NCBI RefSeq assembly: GCF_013376095.1
Contig: NZ_JAAMFN010000011.1
Location: 1-64,000 of the forward strand
Source of the DNA: Arthrobacter sp. SDTb3-6
GTDB lineage: Bacteria > Actinomycetota > Actinomycetes > Actinomycetales > Micrococcaceae
Direction: 5' to 3'
DNA: 64,000 nt
Position 1 is the first letter of the stretch. Every line of letters starts with the position of its first letter. Positions 32,789 to 42,561 of the stretch are shown here, one piece after another. Made by a program: the position numbers and the translations under genes. The notes below the pieces were generated by a model, which was not told where the DNA came from, ran no database searches, and was given only the letters and a program-made list of their open reading frames with translations.

Positions 32789-33361
32789 CTACCGGCCTTC
32801 CTGGTAGTAGTCTGCGCCGCGGACATACACGTCGCTGCGTTCCGCTGTGTCGGTTGCGGCCGGTGCCTTCTTCGTGTTCGGGGCCGCCGGCAGTGGCGGC
32901 GCCGCTTGTTGGCTGTCACTGTTCATCGAGGCCATCAGCCGCTTGAGCGTGGTGTAGGTCGGATAGCCGTGCTGGTTCAGGATCTGCTGGCACGTCGCTT
33001 CCAGGCGTTGCCTGTTGTTCTTGCCCAGGCCCTCCAGGATGTTCTGGCAGTCCAAAAAGGCCTGAGCCTGGATTTTTGGCCGGTCAAGGACCATCTCGAT
33101 CACCTTGATCGTGGCGGGGCCGAAGCTTCGGGCGCGGTCAAGGAACCATTTCCGGGACCAGAGGCCGTGCACGTCCTGATGCTGCTTGGGCACGTGTTCG
33201 ACCATGGTTGAGTACTGGCCCTTGCGCCCGTGCTTGCGCGGATGCTCACAAGCCACAGCGTCGCCGTCAAAGATGGTTACCTTCACGCCGGTCAGCCGGA
33301 CCTTCAAGATCCGACCCGTCAGCTTGTAGGGCACCGAGTAGTGCTGGTAATCGGCGGTGAC
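32789..33361 (-). pseudogene. istA: istA, 3' part (IS21 transposase C-terminal region)
   Basis: In frame this part reads VTADYQHYSVPYKLTGRI, then KVTIFDGDAVACEHPR, HVPKQHQD and FLDRARSFGPATIKVIEMVL, the beta-barrel and C-terminal region of IstA. It joins in frame to the part at 37108-38124 (KVGRNYH followed by VTADYQ). The codons from 33362 upward belong to the inserted recombinase element. Confidence 0.88.
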
Positions 33362-33411
33362 ATGTTCTCTGAACTCGAATGAGTCATATATATCATCGCG
33401 AATCGCCGGCG

Positions 33412-35871
33412 TCAGCCAGCGGGCTGGTGGCCGATGGTCGGGATGCCGAGGGCGACGGATGTGTTGGTGCGCCGTTGTACTTGGGCCAGTTTGTCTTCGG
33501 CGCCGGCGAGACTGACTTCGAGGCCTTCGACTTCACCGAGCCAGCCTTGCTCATGGGCTTCGACGACGCGGGCTTTGAGGTTGTCGCGGATCTCGAGTAG
33601 GCGGGTCTGCTGGTTCGGATCGGGCCAGAGCAGGGAGCAGCGGATGCAGGCGTGTTCGTGGATGCAGTTGCTGCCGAACGCGCGGCCGCAGGTCCCGACG
33701 GATACCTTGCGGCGTTGGAAATGGCCAAGGAATTGCTGCCACTCGTCGTCGGTGGGCTCGCGGTATTCCTCGCTCGGTCGCAGGGTGCGGCGCCGGGCGA
33801 TAAACGCCCGGTGGGCGGTGATCGTTTCCTCTGGATAGACGGCCTTGTATCCCATGGTGACGCCGATGTCCTGGTGACCGGCGATGACCTGCGCGATGTG
33901 CGGCGGAAGCCCGTTCATGATTGCATCGGTGATGAAGATCCTGCGGAAATCATGCGGGGTGAACCGGAGCGGCTGCCCGTCATCAGGGCCTGTCAGGCCG
34001 GTGCGTGCCAGCGCTTCGTCGAGCAGGGTGGAGACAAATCGTGCGGTGATGGCGCGGTGTTCGCCGTTGACGAGGTGTTGGAACAGGAGCGGGGCAGGTC
34101 GGCGCCAAACCAGTTCGTGCTCGTCTCTCGCGCTGACCAGGGGGATGGTGCCCTCGGGTTTGCGGTGGCGGCTGATGATCGTGGAAAGCACCTCGGCCAG
34201 TTCGGGGCTGACCACCAGCAACCGTTCGGTGTCGGTTTTAGATGGGGCGATCTGCAAGAGCGGAACGAGTTCCCCACTGTCCGGCAGCCGGTATTGGATC
34301 AGGCTGTGGTGGCTGATCTCAAGCAGTTCCTCGATGCGGACGCCGGTGTGCCGCAGCACCTCGATGACCGCCCACGCCCAAAATGCATGGTCTTCATCGC
34401 GGTTGAGCAGGGTTTTTTTGGCGGTGTCCGGGTTGGTGACCCAGACGTTGGCCTGCGTGCCGTGCGGACGTTTAATCCTGGTCATGGTGATGCCGTCGGA
34501 GGTGAACGGTTCGCCGGGCGCGGCGCGTAGCCCGGCGGCGAGGAGCGCCGCCGTTTGACGGCGCCATGTGTTAGTGGAGTTGGTCAATACGGGCATTACC
34601 GGCAATCGGGAGCGGGTGCGGCTGTCCATGCGCGCCTTGCGGTGCCGCACCATTTTCCGGCGTGACAGATCGTCCTGGCTGATAGGACACGGTGCCACCC
34701 ATGGGGCCCATCGACTGGGGTCTTCCAGTGCCCACTGGGACAGGTCGAGGTAGAACGCCCGGACCGCTGCCAGAATATCCAGGTGCGACAGTCGCTCGGT
34801 CTCGATCTGGATTTCCTTGCCGTCGCGGACAATGGTGCGGGTTTTGGTGCTTAGTCGTCGCTTCCACGCGCCGGCAATATTGCGGGGTAGGTTCAACGAT
34901 TCGATGCCCTGGTGGTGGCGTTCCAGGTCGGCCCAGAAGCAGCGGACCAGCGCGTAGGCCAGCGACAGCAGTGTGGAGTAGTCGACGGACGGCTGCCGCT
35001 CACGTAGGTAGTCGACGAGCAGTTCGCGTATTGGGGTGCAGGCAATGTTGTAGCGGTCGACGAGTTGTTCGACGGTGCGTTGCCCGATGCTGTGGATCTG
35101 TTTGAGGCTCGGTACGTCTGCTGTAATGATCCCGGCTTGCCGCAGGACGCGGATGCTCGCCCCGGCCGAGGGTGCTTTGCCGCGAAGCTCCTTCTCCAGG
35201 TCGATGACCTCGAGGACATCACCGACGGTGATGTCCTCGACCGTGCCGCCTTTTGCGGCGACGATCACGGCGCAACGAAACAGGACGTGCTTGCCCACGT
35301 CGGTGCCGACTGTCTCGTCACGGTCGCAGTGGTCTCCCAACCGGGCGAATCCTTCACCGTCGCGGGTACGGGTCAGGTGACGGACCAGCTTGCGTTTCTT
35401 TCCTCCGGTCAGCAGCCACCGCAAGGACGGGCGAACCACATCGAGTCCGACGGCGATCAGGAAGGAACTGGTCATCACCTCCAGCCGGGAGGGCGAGTAG
35501 TCGCCGTGCTCACGTAGCCACCGGGCGGGCAGCTCGGCCCAGTCGTCGCCCGCCGCGTCCGCTCCGCTGGCCAGCCATCGTTCCTGCCAGGTGTCGCCCG
35601 GGTGCTCTGACAACCAGTCCAGGAGCATCAACAATCCGCGAAGGCCCAGCAGTCGCATCGATTTCGATACCGGGGCACACAGCGCTTCCGACGCCTGTTG
35701 ATCCAAGGTCTGCCTGTCGACGCCGGTGGCCGGCCACCGATCGACGGTGGGCCTCGGGGGAAACCGTGCCCGCCATGCGGCCACGTCCCTGGTGTCATCC
35801 GACTGTGGTGGCCAGTCGCCGTTGGTGTCTTTGCTTTGTTCTGCCGGGGCCATAACGGCGCTGATGCTCAT
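33412..35871 (-). CDS. Large tyrosine recombinase, TnpB-like
   Basis: An 819-residue recombinase. The catalytic domain lies at about 500-720: Arg in RHTGVRIEELLEI, Lys in IAPSKTDTERLLVV, HDFRR, and AGHQDIGVTMGYKAVY with the Tyr. A long N-terminal extension of about 480 residues and a C-terminal Cys/His cluster (CGRAFGSNCIHEHACIRC) match the TnpB type of Tn554-like transposons. Two residues of the classic RHR triad read as HDFRR, consistent with that group. The gene starts four bases inside the end of the upstream recombinase gene. It should be active. Confidence 0.87.
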   Translation of the reverse strand: MSISAVMAPAEQSKDTNGDWPPQSDDTRDVAAWRARFPPRPTVDRWPATGVDRQTLDQQASEALCAPVSKSMRLLGLRGLLMLLDWLSEHPGDTWQERWLASGADAAGDDWAELPARWLREHGDYSPSRLEVMTSSFLIAVGLDVVRPSLRWLLTGGKKRKLVRHLTRTRDGEGFARLGDHCDRDETVGTDVGKHVLFRCAVIVAAKGGTVEDITVGDVLEVIDLEKELRGKAPSAGASIRVLRQAGIITADVPSLKQIHSIGQRTVEQLVDRYNIACTPIRELLVDYLRERQPSVDYSTLLSLAYALVRCFWADLERHHQGIESLNLPRNIAGAWKRRLSTKTRTIVRDGKEIQIETERLSHLDILAAVRAFYLDLSQWALEDPSRWAPWVAPCPISQDDLSRRKMVRHRKARMDSRTRSRLPVMPVLTNSTNTWRRQTAALLAAGLRAAPGEPFTSDGITMTRIKRPHGTQANVWVTNPDTAKKTLLNRDEDHAFWAWAVIEVLRHTGVRIEELLEISHHSLIQYRLPDSGELVPLLQIAPSKTDTERLLVVSPELAEVLSTIISRHRKPEGTIPLVSARDEHELVWRRPAPLLFQHLVNGEHRAITARFVSTLLDEALARTGLTGPDDGQPLRFTPHDFRRIFITDAIMNGLPPHIAQVIAGHQDIGVTMGYKAVYPEETITAHRAFIARRRTLRPSEEYREPTDDEWQQFLGHFQRRKVSVGTCGRAFGSNCIHEHACIRCSLLWPDPNQQTRLLEIRDNLKARVVEAHEQGWLGEVEGLEVSLAGAEDKLAQVQRRTNTSVALGIPTIGHQPAG

Positions 35872-37031
35872 GGTGTGGCCTTTCCAAAGAGCACGGCGAG
35901 GGTTTCTGGCGAGTAGCCCGGCGCCGGCGGCGGCGGCTGTTCGACGCGGTCACGGGCGGAGTGGTGCGCCAACACGCGGGCGATCACGTCCTCTTTTCGC
36001 GGCGTGATGTAAATCTGGGTGGTTGTCAGCCGGGCATGGCCAAGGACGTATTGCACGTCTGTGAGCGGCATCGAGGGGTCCTCGGCCATCCGGTAGGCAG
36101 CGGTGTGCCGAAGCGCGTGTAGCGTTGCTTCTTGGCCGGCCGCCTGGCCGGCACGCTCAAACATGCGATGTGCGGCGTGGTAGGTCAACGGCCGCGCCGG
36201 CCGGTCCAGCGTCCACCACAACGGCTGCAGGGGGCCCTGCCCGATCGCATCTTTCATCTCGACCTGGTACAAACGTAGCCACACAAACGCGTCTGGTGAC
36301 GCCGGCAATTCCTGCACTTCCCGGGTTCCCTTGCGCACCACCGTTATCAGTTGCCTTCCGGGGTCCACGCCTCCCTGAGTGGCCGATAACAACTCCGAGG
36401 CGCGCGCACCGGTAGACACGTAGAAGGCCACCATGGCGCGGTCCCTGTTCGAGCGCAACTTCGCGAAGATGTCGTCGAAAACCCGATCAGGGATGCTCCG
36501 TGGAATCCGGCGCTGCGGCTTGGGCCGGTACAAGCCCGACTTTTCCAGCCGGTAGGGATCCATAGGATTGTGATGGGCGTTCGCCCGTCCGGCGCGTCGG
36601 GACCGAGCAAGCGGGAACGGATTGACCAACGGGCCCGATCCGACATCGCGGTGGAAATCGTAGAAGCCCCGCAGCACCGTCTCGCTGTGGAGCCGGGCTG
36701 AAATTGAATACCCGCGGCCCTCCCGGGCCACCACTGCCAGCCAGCGGCAGAAATCCCGCGCCTCGATCCGGGTCGCCCGATCCCAGGCCACGCCAATCGC
36801 CCACAAGAAACGGAACCAGCGTAGTAGATCCATGCCATACGAGCGGACGGTTGCCTCGCTGCGCCCGGCCGCCAGCAGATCAGCGAAAAACGCCTCGACG
36901 GCATGGACTGTTCCGCCGTCCGCGCCCACCAGCCGATACGGCTCCCACCGCGACCCGGTTGCCTCCAGCGAACCGCCCGCAGGCACACGCAGATATTCCA
37001 ACTCCCTGGAACAATCAGATTCTTCGACCAT
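35868..37031 (-). CDS. Tyrosine recombinase, TnpA-like
   Basis: A tyrosine recombinase of 387 residues from ATG 37031 (MVEESDCSRELEYLRV); the frame is open to 37082 with TTG and ATG alternatives, none with a clear ribosome site. Catalytic residues: Arg in VSTGARASELLSA, Lys in VVRKGTREVQELP, HALRH and LGHARLTTTQIYITP with the Tyr. The core-binding domain lies at about 50-170. It overlaps the large recombinase gene by four bases, the A-B order of Tn554-like elements. Confidence 0.87.
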   Translation of the reverse strand: MVEESDCSRELEYLRVPAGGSLEATGSRWEPYRLVGADGGTVHAVEAFFADLLAAGRSEATVRSYGMDLLRWFRFLWAIGVAWDRATRIEARDFCRWLAVVAREGRGYSISARLHSETVLRGFYDFHRDVGSGPLVNPFPLARSRRAGRANAHHNPMDPYRLEKSGLYRPKPQRRIPRSIPDRVFDDIFAKLRSNRDRAMVAFYVSTGARASELLSATQGGVDPGRQLITVVRKGTREVQELPASPDAFVWLRLYQVEMKDAIGQGPLQPLWWTLDRPARPLTYHAAHRMFERAGQAAGQEATLHALRHTAAYRMAEDPSMPLTDVQYVLGHARLTTTQIYITPRKEDVIARVLAHHSARDRVEQPPPPAPGYSPETLAVLFGKATP

Positions 37032-37107
37032 GATCCAAGACGCTATGTCCCCAGCTGACCCGTCCCTCTGCGACATGCCCAAACCCGGCAGGCTGTTCAG
37101 TCAACAG

Positions 37108-38124
37108 GTGGTAATTCCGCCCGACTTTCAGCTGCTTCCATTCCACGGATTCAAACCGTTCCGCCGGCAAGGGCTGCAGCAGCGGCGCTTCCTCTTCGGT
37201 GAACTGCTCGGCCCTGGTCGTGCCATCCACCCGCCTGATCTGGCCGTTGATCTCATCGACCCGCTCCTCGATGGCCGTGTTCAATTCCGCCAGAGTGCTC
37301 CAGAGTTCCTCGGCCAGGTACCCGATGACCCGCTTGTTGGCGACGTTGACCGCAGATTCTGCGGCCGCCTTGTCGCGGGGCCGGTTCGATCTGGCCGGCA
37401 CGATCGCCGTGCCGTAGTGGTCGGCCAGTTGCTGGTACTTGGCGTTGACGACCCGGGTGCTATCGCCCTTGCTGTGCCGGTTGGTGGCGGTCGCAGCATT
37501 GTCTGGCACCACGATCGGGGTGACGCCGCCATAGAACTCAAAAGCCTGAACGTGGGCGCTGTTCCATGCCTCCTGCTTCATATCGGTAAACGCCGTGCAA
37601 AAGACCATGCCCGAATACGGCAGCACCGCCACGAACAGGTACGCCTTGGTCACCTCGCCGGTCACGGCGTCGATGAGAGGCAGTGTGTCCCCGGCCCAAT
37701 CCACCAACATCGCCCGGCCAGGTTCGTGGTGCAAAGTGGCCACGACCTCGTGAACCGCCGCGTAGTCGTTGAACAACTGACAGAACTGCGTATAGCCGTA
37801 CTTCCTTCCCTGCACCGCAGGCGCCTGGACGTACCGGTGCCAGGCCTGCTGCAGGGTGTAATGCCGGTTGAATTTCATCGAATTCACAATCCCGGCGAAG
37901 TCCGGCTGCACGAAGCCGGCCGAGACGTTCTTCCTGCCATCAGGGAACAGCTCCGCCAGTTCATCCCGGCTCATCGAGCCCGCCTGTGCCGCCGTGATTC
38001 CACGGGCCTTGACAGTCTTACTCACCAGGGAAACCTCCCGGCGTGAACAACCCACCATCTGAACAATCTCGCGGTAGCTTCGGCGCTCCAACACCAACGC
38101 CATGATCGCGCTGTAATCAGCCAT
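37108..38124 (-). pseudogene. istA: istA, 5' part (IS21 transposase)
   Basis: From ATG 38124, behind GGAGAGGG, the frame encodes the helix-turn-helix (SYREIVQMVGCSRREVSLVSKT) and most of the DDE domain. The first acid lies in AMLVDWAGDTLPL, the second in TPIVVPDNAATA, and the Glu region in SNRPRDKAAAESAVN. The last native codons are VGRNYH. The frame runs past the insertion point to 37015 in element sequence. A normal gene apart from the insertion. Confidence 0.9.
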
Positions 38125-38323
38125 CAAGGGCCCTCTCCATCAACGCGGCGTCACCGAATGTGCCGCCGGTATTCCAAGAGGACCACAGCGGTACCGCCTA
38201 GCCGAAACGAGCGGTACCATCTACCCGGACTGGCGGTACCCTGAAGCCGTATTTGCCACAACTCGAACAGAAGGGTAAAAACCGGTAGGGCGTATCCGGT
38301 TAGCTCAGGTGTAAGTTGGGTCC

Positions 38324-38608
38324 ATGGCACGTCCGGACTTTCCTCGGTCGATCCTGGAGTTCCAGGCAAGGTTCGGTGACGAGTCGTCCTGCTTGAAATA
38401 CTTGTTTGCCTGCCGATGGCCGGAAGGCTTCGTTTGCCCACAATGCCAGGGGCGAAAGGGCTGGCCCCTTGCAACGCGGATTCTTTGGGAATGTGCTGAC
38501 TGCCACCGCCAGACTTCACTCACGGCCGGGACAGTGTTGCACAAGACCCATCTGCCGCTCCAGAACTGGTTTTGGGCGGCTTACCTGTTTAGACGAGGCT
38601 TTTGGTAG
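38324..38608 (+). pseudogene. IS1595-like transposase, N-terminal fragment
   Basis: A 94-residue fragment. The N-terminal zinc-ribbon of this transposase group is clear: FVCPQCQGRKGW, then LWECADCHRQTSLTAGTVLHKTHLPLQNWFWAAYL. Family members continue for about 200 further residues with the DDE domain, absent here. The break falls after WAAYL (about 38588), where unrelated sequence begins. It probably truncated, or was truncated together with, the IS1380-like element to its left. Confidence 0.82.
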
Positions 38609-38941
38609 CACGTGTGGGTTGATCGGGTGTGTAATCTCGCTACATCGTGGACAGTGAATCTCACCTCTTCGTGGACACCGGGTCTCACTACTTTGTACAC
38701 AGCTACCGGCACCGTGGCGCCGGCAGCTGTGCACGTGGCTATCGAGTGGCCATCACGTCGGGTTGTTCTTCTTGGCGTTGAGCAAATTGCTCCTCGTGGT
38801 GCTCTCGCTCCGGTCCCACTGTTTTGTCGAGTACGCCACCTGAACGCCTCGAACGGAATGCGAAGCAACATAGCGGCCCCGAACGTTCAGGGCGGGATGT
38901 CCTGAACGAAACCGGTCAGCGCGCCGGGTGGTCATGAGTCT
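38609..38941. other. Mosaic of insertion-sequence debris without an intact gene
   Basis: Two near copies of GTGGACA-N-G-N-N-TCTCAC occur near 38650 and 38673, suggestive of the end of another insertion sequence. A hairpin, CGTTCAGG (38884-38891) and CCTGAACG (38901-38908), lies just past the 3' end of the transketolase gene and could end its transcript. The stretch TTGGTAGC at 38602-38628 is similar to 47078-47104. Confidence 0.45.
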
Positions 38942-39976
38942 CTACGATGTGAGTGGAATGGACATGACTTCAGAATTTGCATTCAAGCTTCGATCAGGAA
39001 ATCTTGAGCGAAAGCATTGCCCGATATCCTCCGCCAGCAGGGGGCCAGTGAGGCGGAACGCTTCCAGAAGGTCCTTCGGCGAGCCACTTTCGCCGAAGCG
39101 GTCTCTCATGCCAAAGCGGTCGATGGGAATCGGAAAACGTAGGGTGGCTAGTTCTGCAATGACTGAACCGAGGCCGCCGGTGATCTGGGCTTCTTCGATG
39201 GTGGCGGCGTATCCGGTCTTCCTAATGCTGCTGAGAACAGTTTCCTCATCAAGCGGTTTGATAGTCGGGACGTGCACCACCTCGGCTTGCAACCCGAGTT
39301 TCGCCAATATGTCGGCGGCAAGAAGACCTTGGTAAGTCATGGTTCCGGTCGTGATTATCGAAACGTCGGTGCCCGGACGCAGCACGTATGCTTTTCCGAT
39401 TTCAAACGGGGACTCAGTTGTGGTGAAAACTGGGGTTGCATCTCGGGCGAGGCGCAAGTATCCGGGGGCAGGCTCTGCGGCTAGTGCTCGTGTGGCCTTT
39501 TCGGCCTCGATGCTGTCGGCAGGGGCGATGAGCCGGGTATTTGGCAGAACCCGCATAAGGGCGATGTCTTCAAGCATCTGATGCGTTGCCCCGTCTGGAC
39601 CGACGTTGATTCCGGCGTGGGATCCTACGATGGTCACGGGCTGGTCATTTAGGGCCGCGGTTGTTTTGAACTGCTCCCAGTTGCGGCCGGGGCTGAAGGC
39701 GGCATAGCTGGAGGTGAATGGAATTTTCCCCGCGCGGGCCATCCCGCTGGCGACGGTGACCAGATTTTGCTCGGCGACGCCCACTTGTATGAACCGGCGT
39801 GGAAATCGATCTTTGAAAAGATGCATTTGTGTGCTGTCAGTGAGATCAGCGCATAAGGCGACTACACGTTCGTCCGCTTCGCCGGCCGCGAGAAGTCCCC
39901 TGCCGAACCCGGCGCGGATGGGTTCCGAAATGACATCATCGGTAAGGGCCCTGGGGTCCAAGTGAAAACCGGTCAT
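38942..39976 (-). CDS. Transketolase, C-terminal subunit (split type)
   Basis: A 344-residue protein holding the pyrimidine-binding and C-terminal domains of transketolase: FGRGLLAAGEADERVVALCADLTDSTQMHLFKDRFP, VGVAEQNLVTVASGMARAGKIPF, SSYAAFSPGRNWEQFK and AGINVGPDGATHQMLEDIALMR. The Glu of VGVAEQN is the TPP-activating residue. The final part (SIRKTGYAATIEEAQITGGLGSV) is the C-terminal domain. Together with the next gene it forms a two-subunit transketolase. Such split enzymes often work on special substrates (for example apulose 4-phosphate); the substrate here is unknown. Confidence 0.87.
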   Translation of the reverse strand: MTGFHLDPRALTDDVISEPIRAGFGRGLLAAGEADERVVALCADLTDSTQMHLFKDRFPRRFIQVGVAEQNLVTVASGMARAGKIPFTSSYAAFSPGRNWEQFKTTAALNDQPVTIVGSHAGINVGPDGATHQMLEDIALMRVLPNTRLIAPADSIEAEKATRALAAEPAPGYLRLARDATPVFTTTESPFEIGKAYVLRPGTDVSIITTGTMTYQGLLAADILAKLGLQAEVVHVPTIKPLDEETVLSSIRKTGYAATIEEAQITGGLGSVIAELATLRFPIPIDRFGMRDRFGESGSPKDLLEAFRLTGPLLAEDIGQCFRSRFPDRSLNANSEVMSIPLTS

Positions 39977-40827
39977 GAGGCAGTTACTCCTTCGAGTGCG
40001 AGTAAGGCGGTATCGGCTTGTTCCGATGTGGGAGGCATCCCGTGCCAGCGGTGGTTGTACTCCATGAAAGGGACGCCTTTCCCTGGAACGGTGTTGGCGA
40101 TGATCATGGTGGGTTTTGTAGTGACTGCTTTGCCCAGGTCAATGGCGTCGATAATGCTACGAACGTTGTTCCCATCAATTTCTAATACGTGCCAGTCGAA
40201 AGCTCTCCATTTGGCATGCAGGTCCCCAAGAGGCATTACATCTTCGGTGGACCCGTCAATCTGGATGTTGTTGCGGTCGATGAAAGCGATCAGGTTGCCC
40301 AGAGCATACTTGCCCGCGAACATTGCTGCCTCCCAAACGTTGCCTTCGTTGATCTCGCCGTCGCCCATGATTGCGTAAACCCAGCGTTGGTTGATCTGGT
40401 CGATCTCCTGTAGGACGTAGGCATAGCCAGCGGCTTGCGATAACCCAGATCCCAGCGGGCCGCTCGTACTCTCCAGCCCCGCTAGCGCGCGGCGTTCCGG
40501 GTGGCCCTGTAGGCGTGAGCCCAGTTGCCGCAGGGTCTTTAGTTCTTCGACCGGAAAGTACCCGGAACGAGCCATGGCTGCGTAAAGTACTGGTGCGGTG
40601 TGCCCGTTGCTGAGGTAGAACACATCCCGTTTTTCCCAGTCCGGGTTCTTGGGATCGTGAAGCATGCTGTGGAAATATAGAACGGTTAGCAGTTCTGCCA
40701 TTCCTAAGGGTCCGGCACTGTGTCCGCTCTTTGCAGCAGCCAGCATGGAGATGATGTCCTTGCGAATCGTGGTTGCCATCCGCCTGAGATCCTCGTCATC
40801 TCGGATAAGGCTTTTCCGTGTGATCAT
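39973..40827 (-). CDS. Transketolase, N-terminal (TPP-binding) subunit
   Basis: A 284-residue protein from ATG 40827 (MITRKSLIRDDED), which follows AAAGGAACACATC; the frame is open to 40962. It has the transketolase N-terminal domain: RKDIISMLAAAKSGHSAGPLGMAELLTVLYF, STSGPLGSGLSQAAGYAYVL and the TPP motif GDGEINEGNVWEAAMFAGKY ending in IDRNNIQIDG. Its stop overlaps the C-terminal subunit start by four bases. It would transfer a two-carbon unit between sugars. Confidence 0.87.
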   Translation of the reverse strand: MITRKSLIRDDEDLRRMATTIRKDIISMLAAAKSGHSAGPLGMAELLTVLYFHSMLHDPKNPDWEKRDVFYLSNGHTAPVLYAAMARSGYFPVEELKTLRQLGSRLQGHPERRALAGLESTSGPLGSGLSQAAGYAYVLQEIDQINQRWVYAIMGDGEINEGNVWEAAMFAGKYALGNLIAFIDRNNIQIDGSTEDVMPLGDLHAKWRAFDWHVLEIDGNNVRSIIDAIDLGKAVTTKPTMIIANTVPGKGVPFMEYNHRWHGMPPTSEQADTALLALEGVTAS

Positions 40828-41507
40828 GATGTGTTCCTTTACCTTGAATCTGTTCAAAAAATTTGAATTGCTCGGTTCTACTTCGTGGATAAGTCGAGGT
40901 TTGGCGCCGCGTTGTGGCGCACCCTCCGAATGTCCCGCTGCTGACTGAAAGAACTGCATCATTTTTTACCGGCCCCAGATAAGGAACGGGTACTGGCGGT
41001 TTCCCATTTCCGTGCACTCATGAGTTCGCGCGGGTGACGCGGGTACTTAGGCTCCGCTCATGGTAGGCGAGGTCCGGGAAGCCTCTATCACCCGAGACTA
41101 TGCGCCACCAAGGACCATGGAAATGAGATGGCGTCACAGGCCATCGCCAAAAGTTCAAGATCATTCCGATACTTGCGTCATTGGACCGAATATTTTGGCT
41201 GGGCCGACTCTGGCGTCGCCGGACTATCCGACACAAAGTCATCAACTTCCCCGCCCGCATCTCTTCCAGCGCCCCGTTCATCAACTACATCGCTCCTAAC
41301 CATGGCAGATCCCTTGAGCGGGATTCGTCACCGTCCCTGGTCACCTCGACTAGCAGATCCATCAACCCAGCCCAGGATTCGCAACCCGAAAACTAAAAGC
41401 TGGAACAGAACGAGCAGCGAGGCCGGTCACCGAATTCCGCCCAAATTCCCACATTCAACAGAATTGAGAATTCACCAGTGTCCCACCTTGGATCTGTGGA
41501 TGACAGC
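40828..41507. other. Long intergenic region upstream of the transketolase operon
   Basis: No frame here resembles a known protein. It holds the transketolase promoter; ACTCATGAGT (41016-41025) is a 10-bp palindrome 189 bases before the start and is related to the CTCATA/TATGAG dyads at 45229 and 45494. The rest shows nothing I can name. Confidence 0.45.
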
Positions 41508-42380
<873 letters not shown>

Positions 42381-42561
42381 TTATTACTCCTTCGTTCTGA
42401 CACTGTGCATTGGACGAGCAATGCCGACGTCGTTGCCTGAGGCGCATAGTGCGGTGAGTGTTTTGTGGTTGAGGTTTCAAATAGAACGGTGACTTGGGTG
42501 GCTGCCTTAAGTAGTTTCAGTCCCGGCACGGCGGTGGTGACACGGAATTGGGGGTGCATGG

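Larger units (their letters stand above)
33362..37107 (-). mobile_element. Two-recombinase (Tn554-like) element inserted in istA
   Basis: About 3.7 kb separates the two parts of istA and carries two overlapping tyrosine recombinase genes. Each junction carries a small dyad: GTTCTCTGAAC at 33364-33374 and CTGTTCAGTCAACAG at 37093-37107. TG is shared at the two junctions, so exact ends are uncertain by two bases. No long terminal repeats are visible, as in Tn554-like elements. The usual third small gene (TnpC type) is missing, and no cargo is present. Confidence 0.8.
28462..38258. mobile_element. IS21-like insertion sequence carrying two nested elements
   Basis: Terminal inverted repeats begin TGGCAAATACGGC at 28462 and, on the other strand, at 38258. 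The ends share further blocks (CAGTCCGGGTAG, TGGTACCGCT, TTTCGGC). The sequence CAACT immediately flanks both ends (28457-28461 and 38259-38263), a 5-bp target duplication typical of IS21 transposition. Inside are istA and istB, both split: istB by a RIT element and istA by a two-recombinase element. Removing both inserts leaves an element of about 2.7 kb, normal for the family. Confidence 0.9.
26880..38320 (-). mobile_element. IS1380-like element, interrupted by the IS21-like element (ends approximate)
   Basis: The transposase gene lies at 27102-28461 and continues after the IS21-like insertion at 38259-38303. The outer limits are not certain. The left end probably falls near 26880-26935, where CGAACTTTCATGAGG resembles ends of this family. 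The right side abuts the IS1595-like fragment, and the usual leader before the transposase is missing. Splicing out 28462-38263 restores a continuous reading frame. Confidence 0.65.

Noticed and set aside
38650-38700. GTGGACA repeats as a CRISPR array
   Set aside because: Only two near copies with no regular spacers; better explained as an insertion-sequence end.
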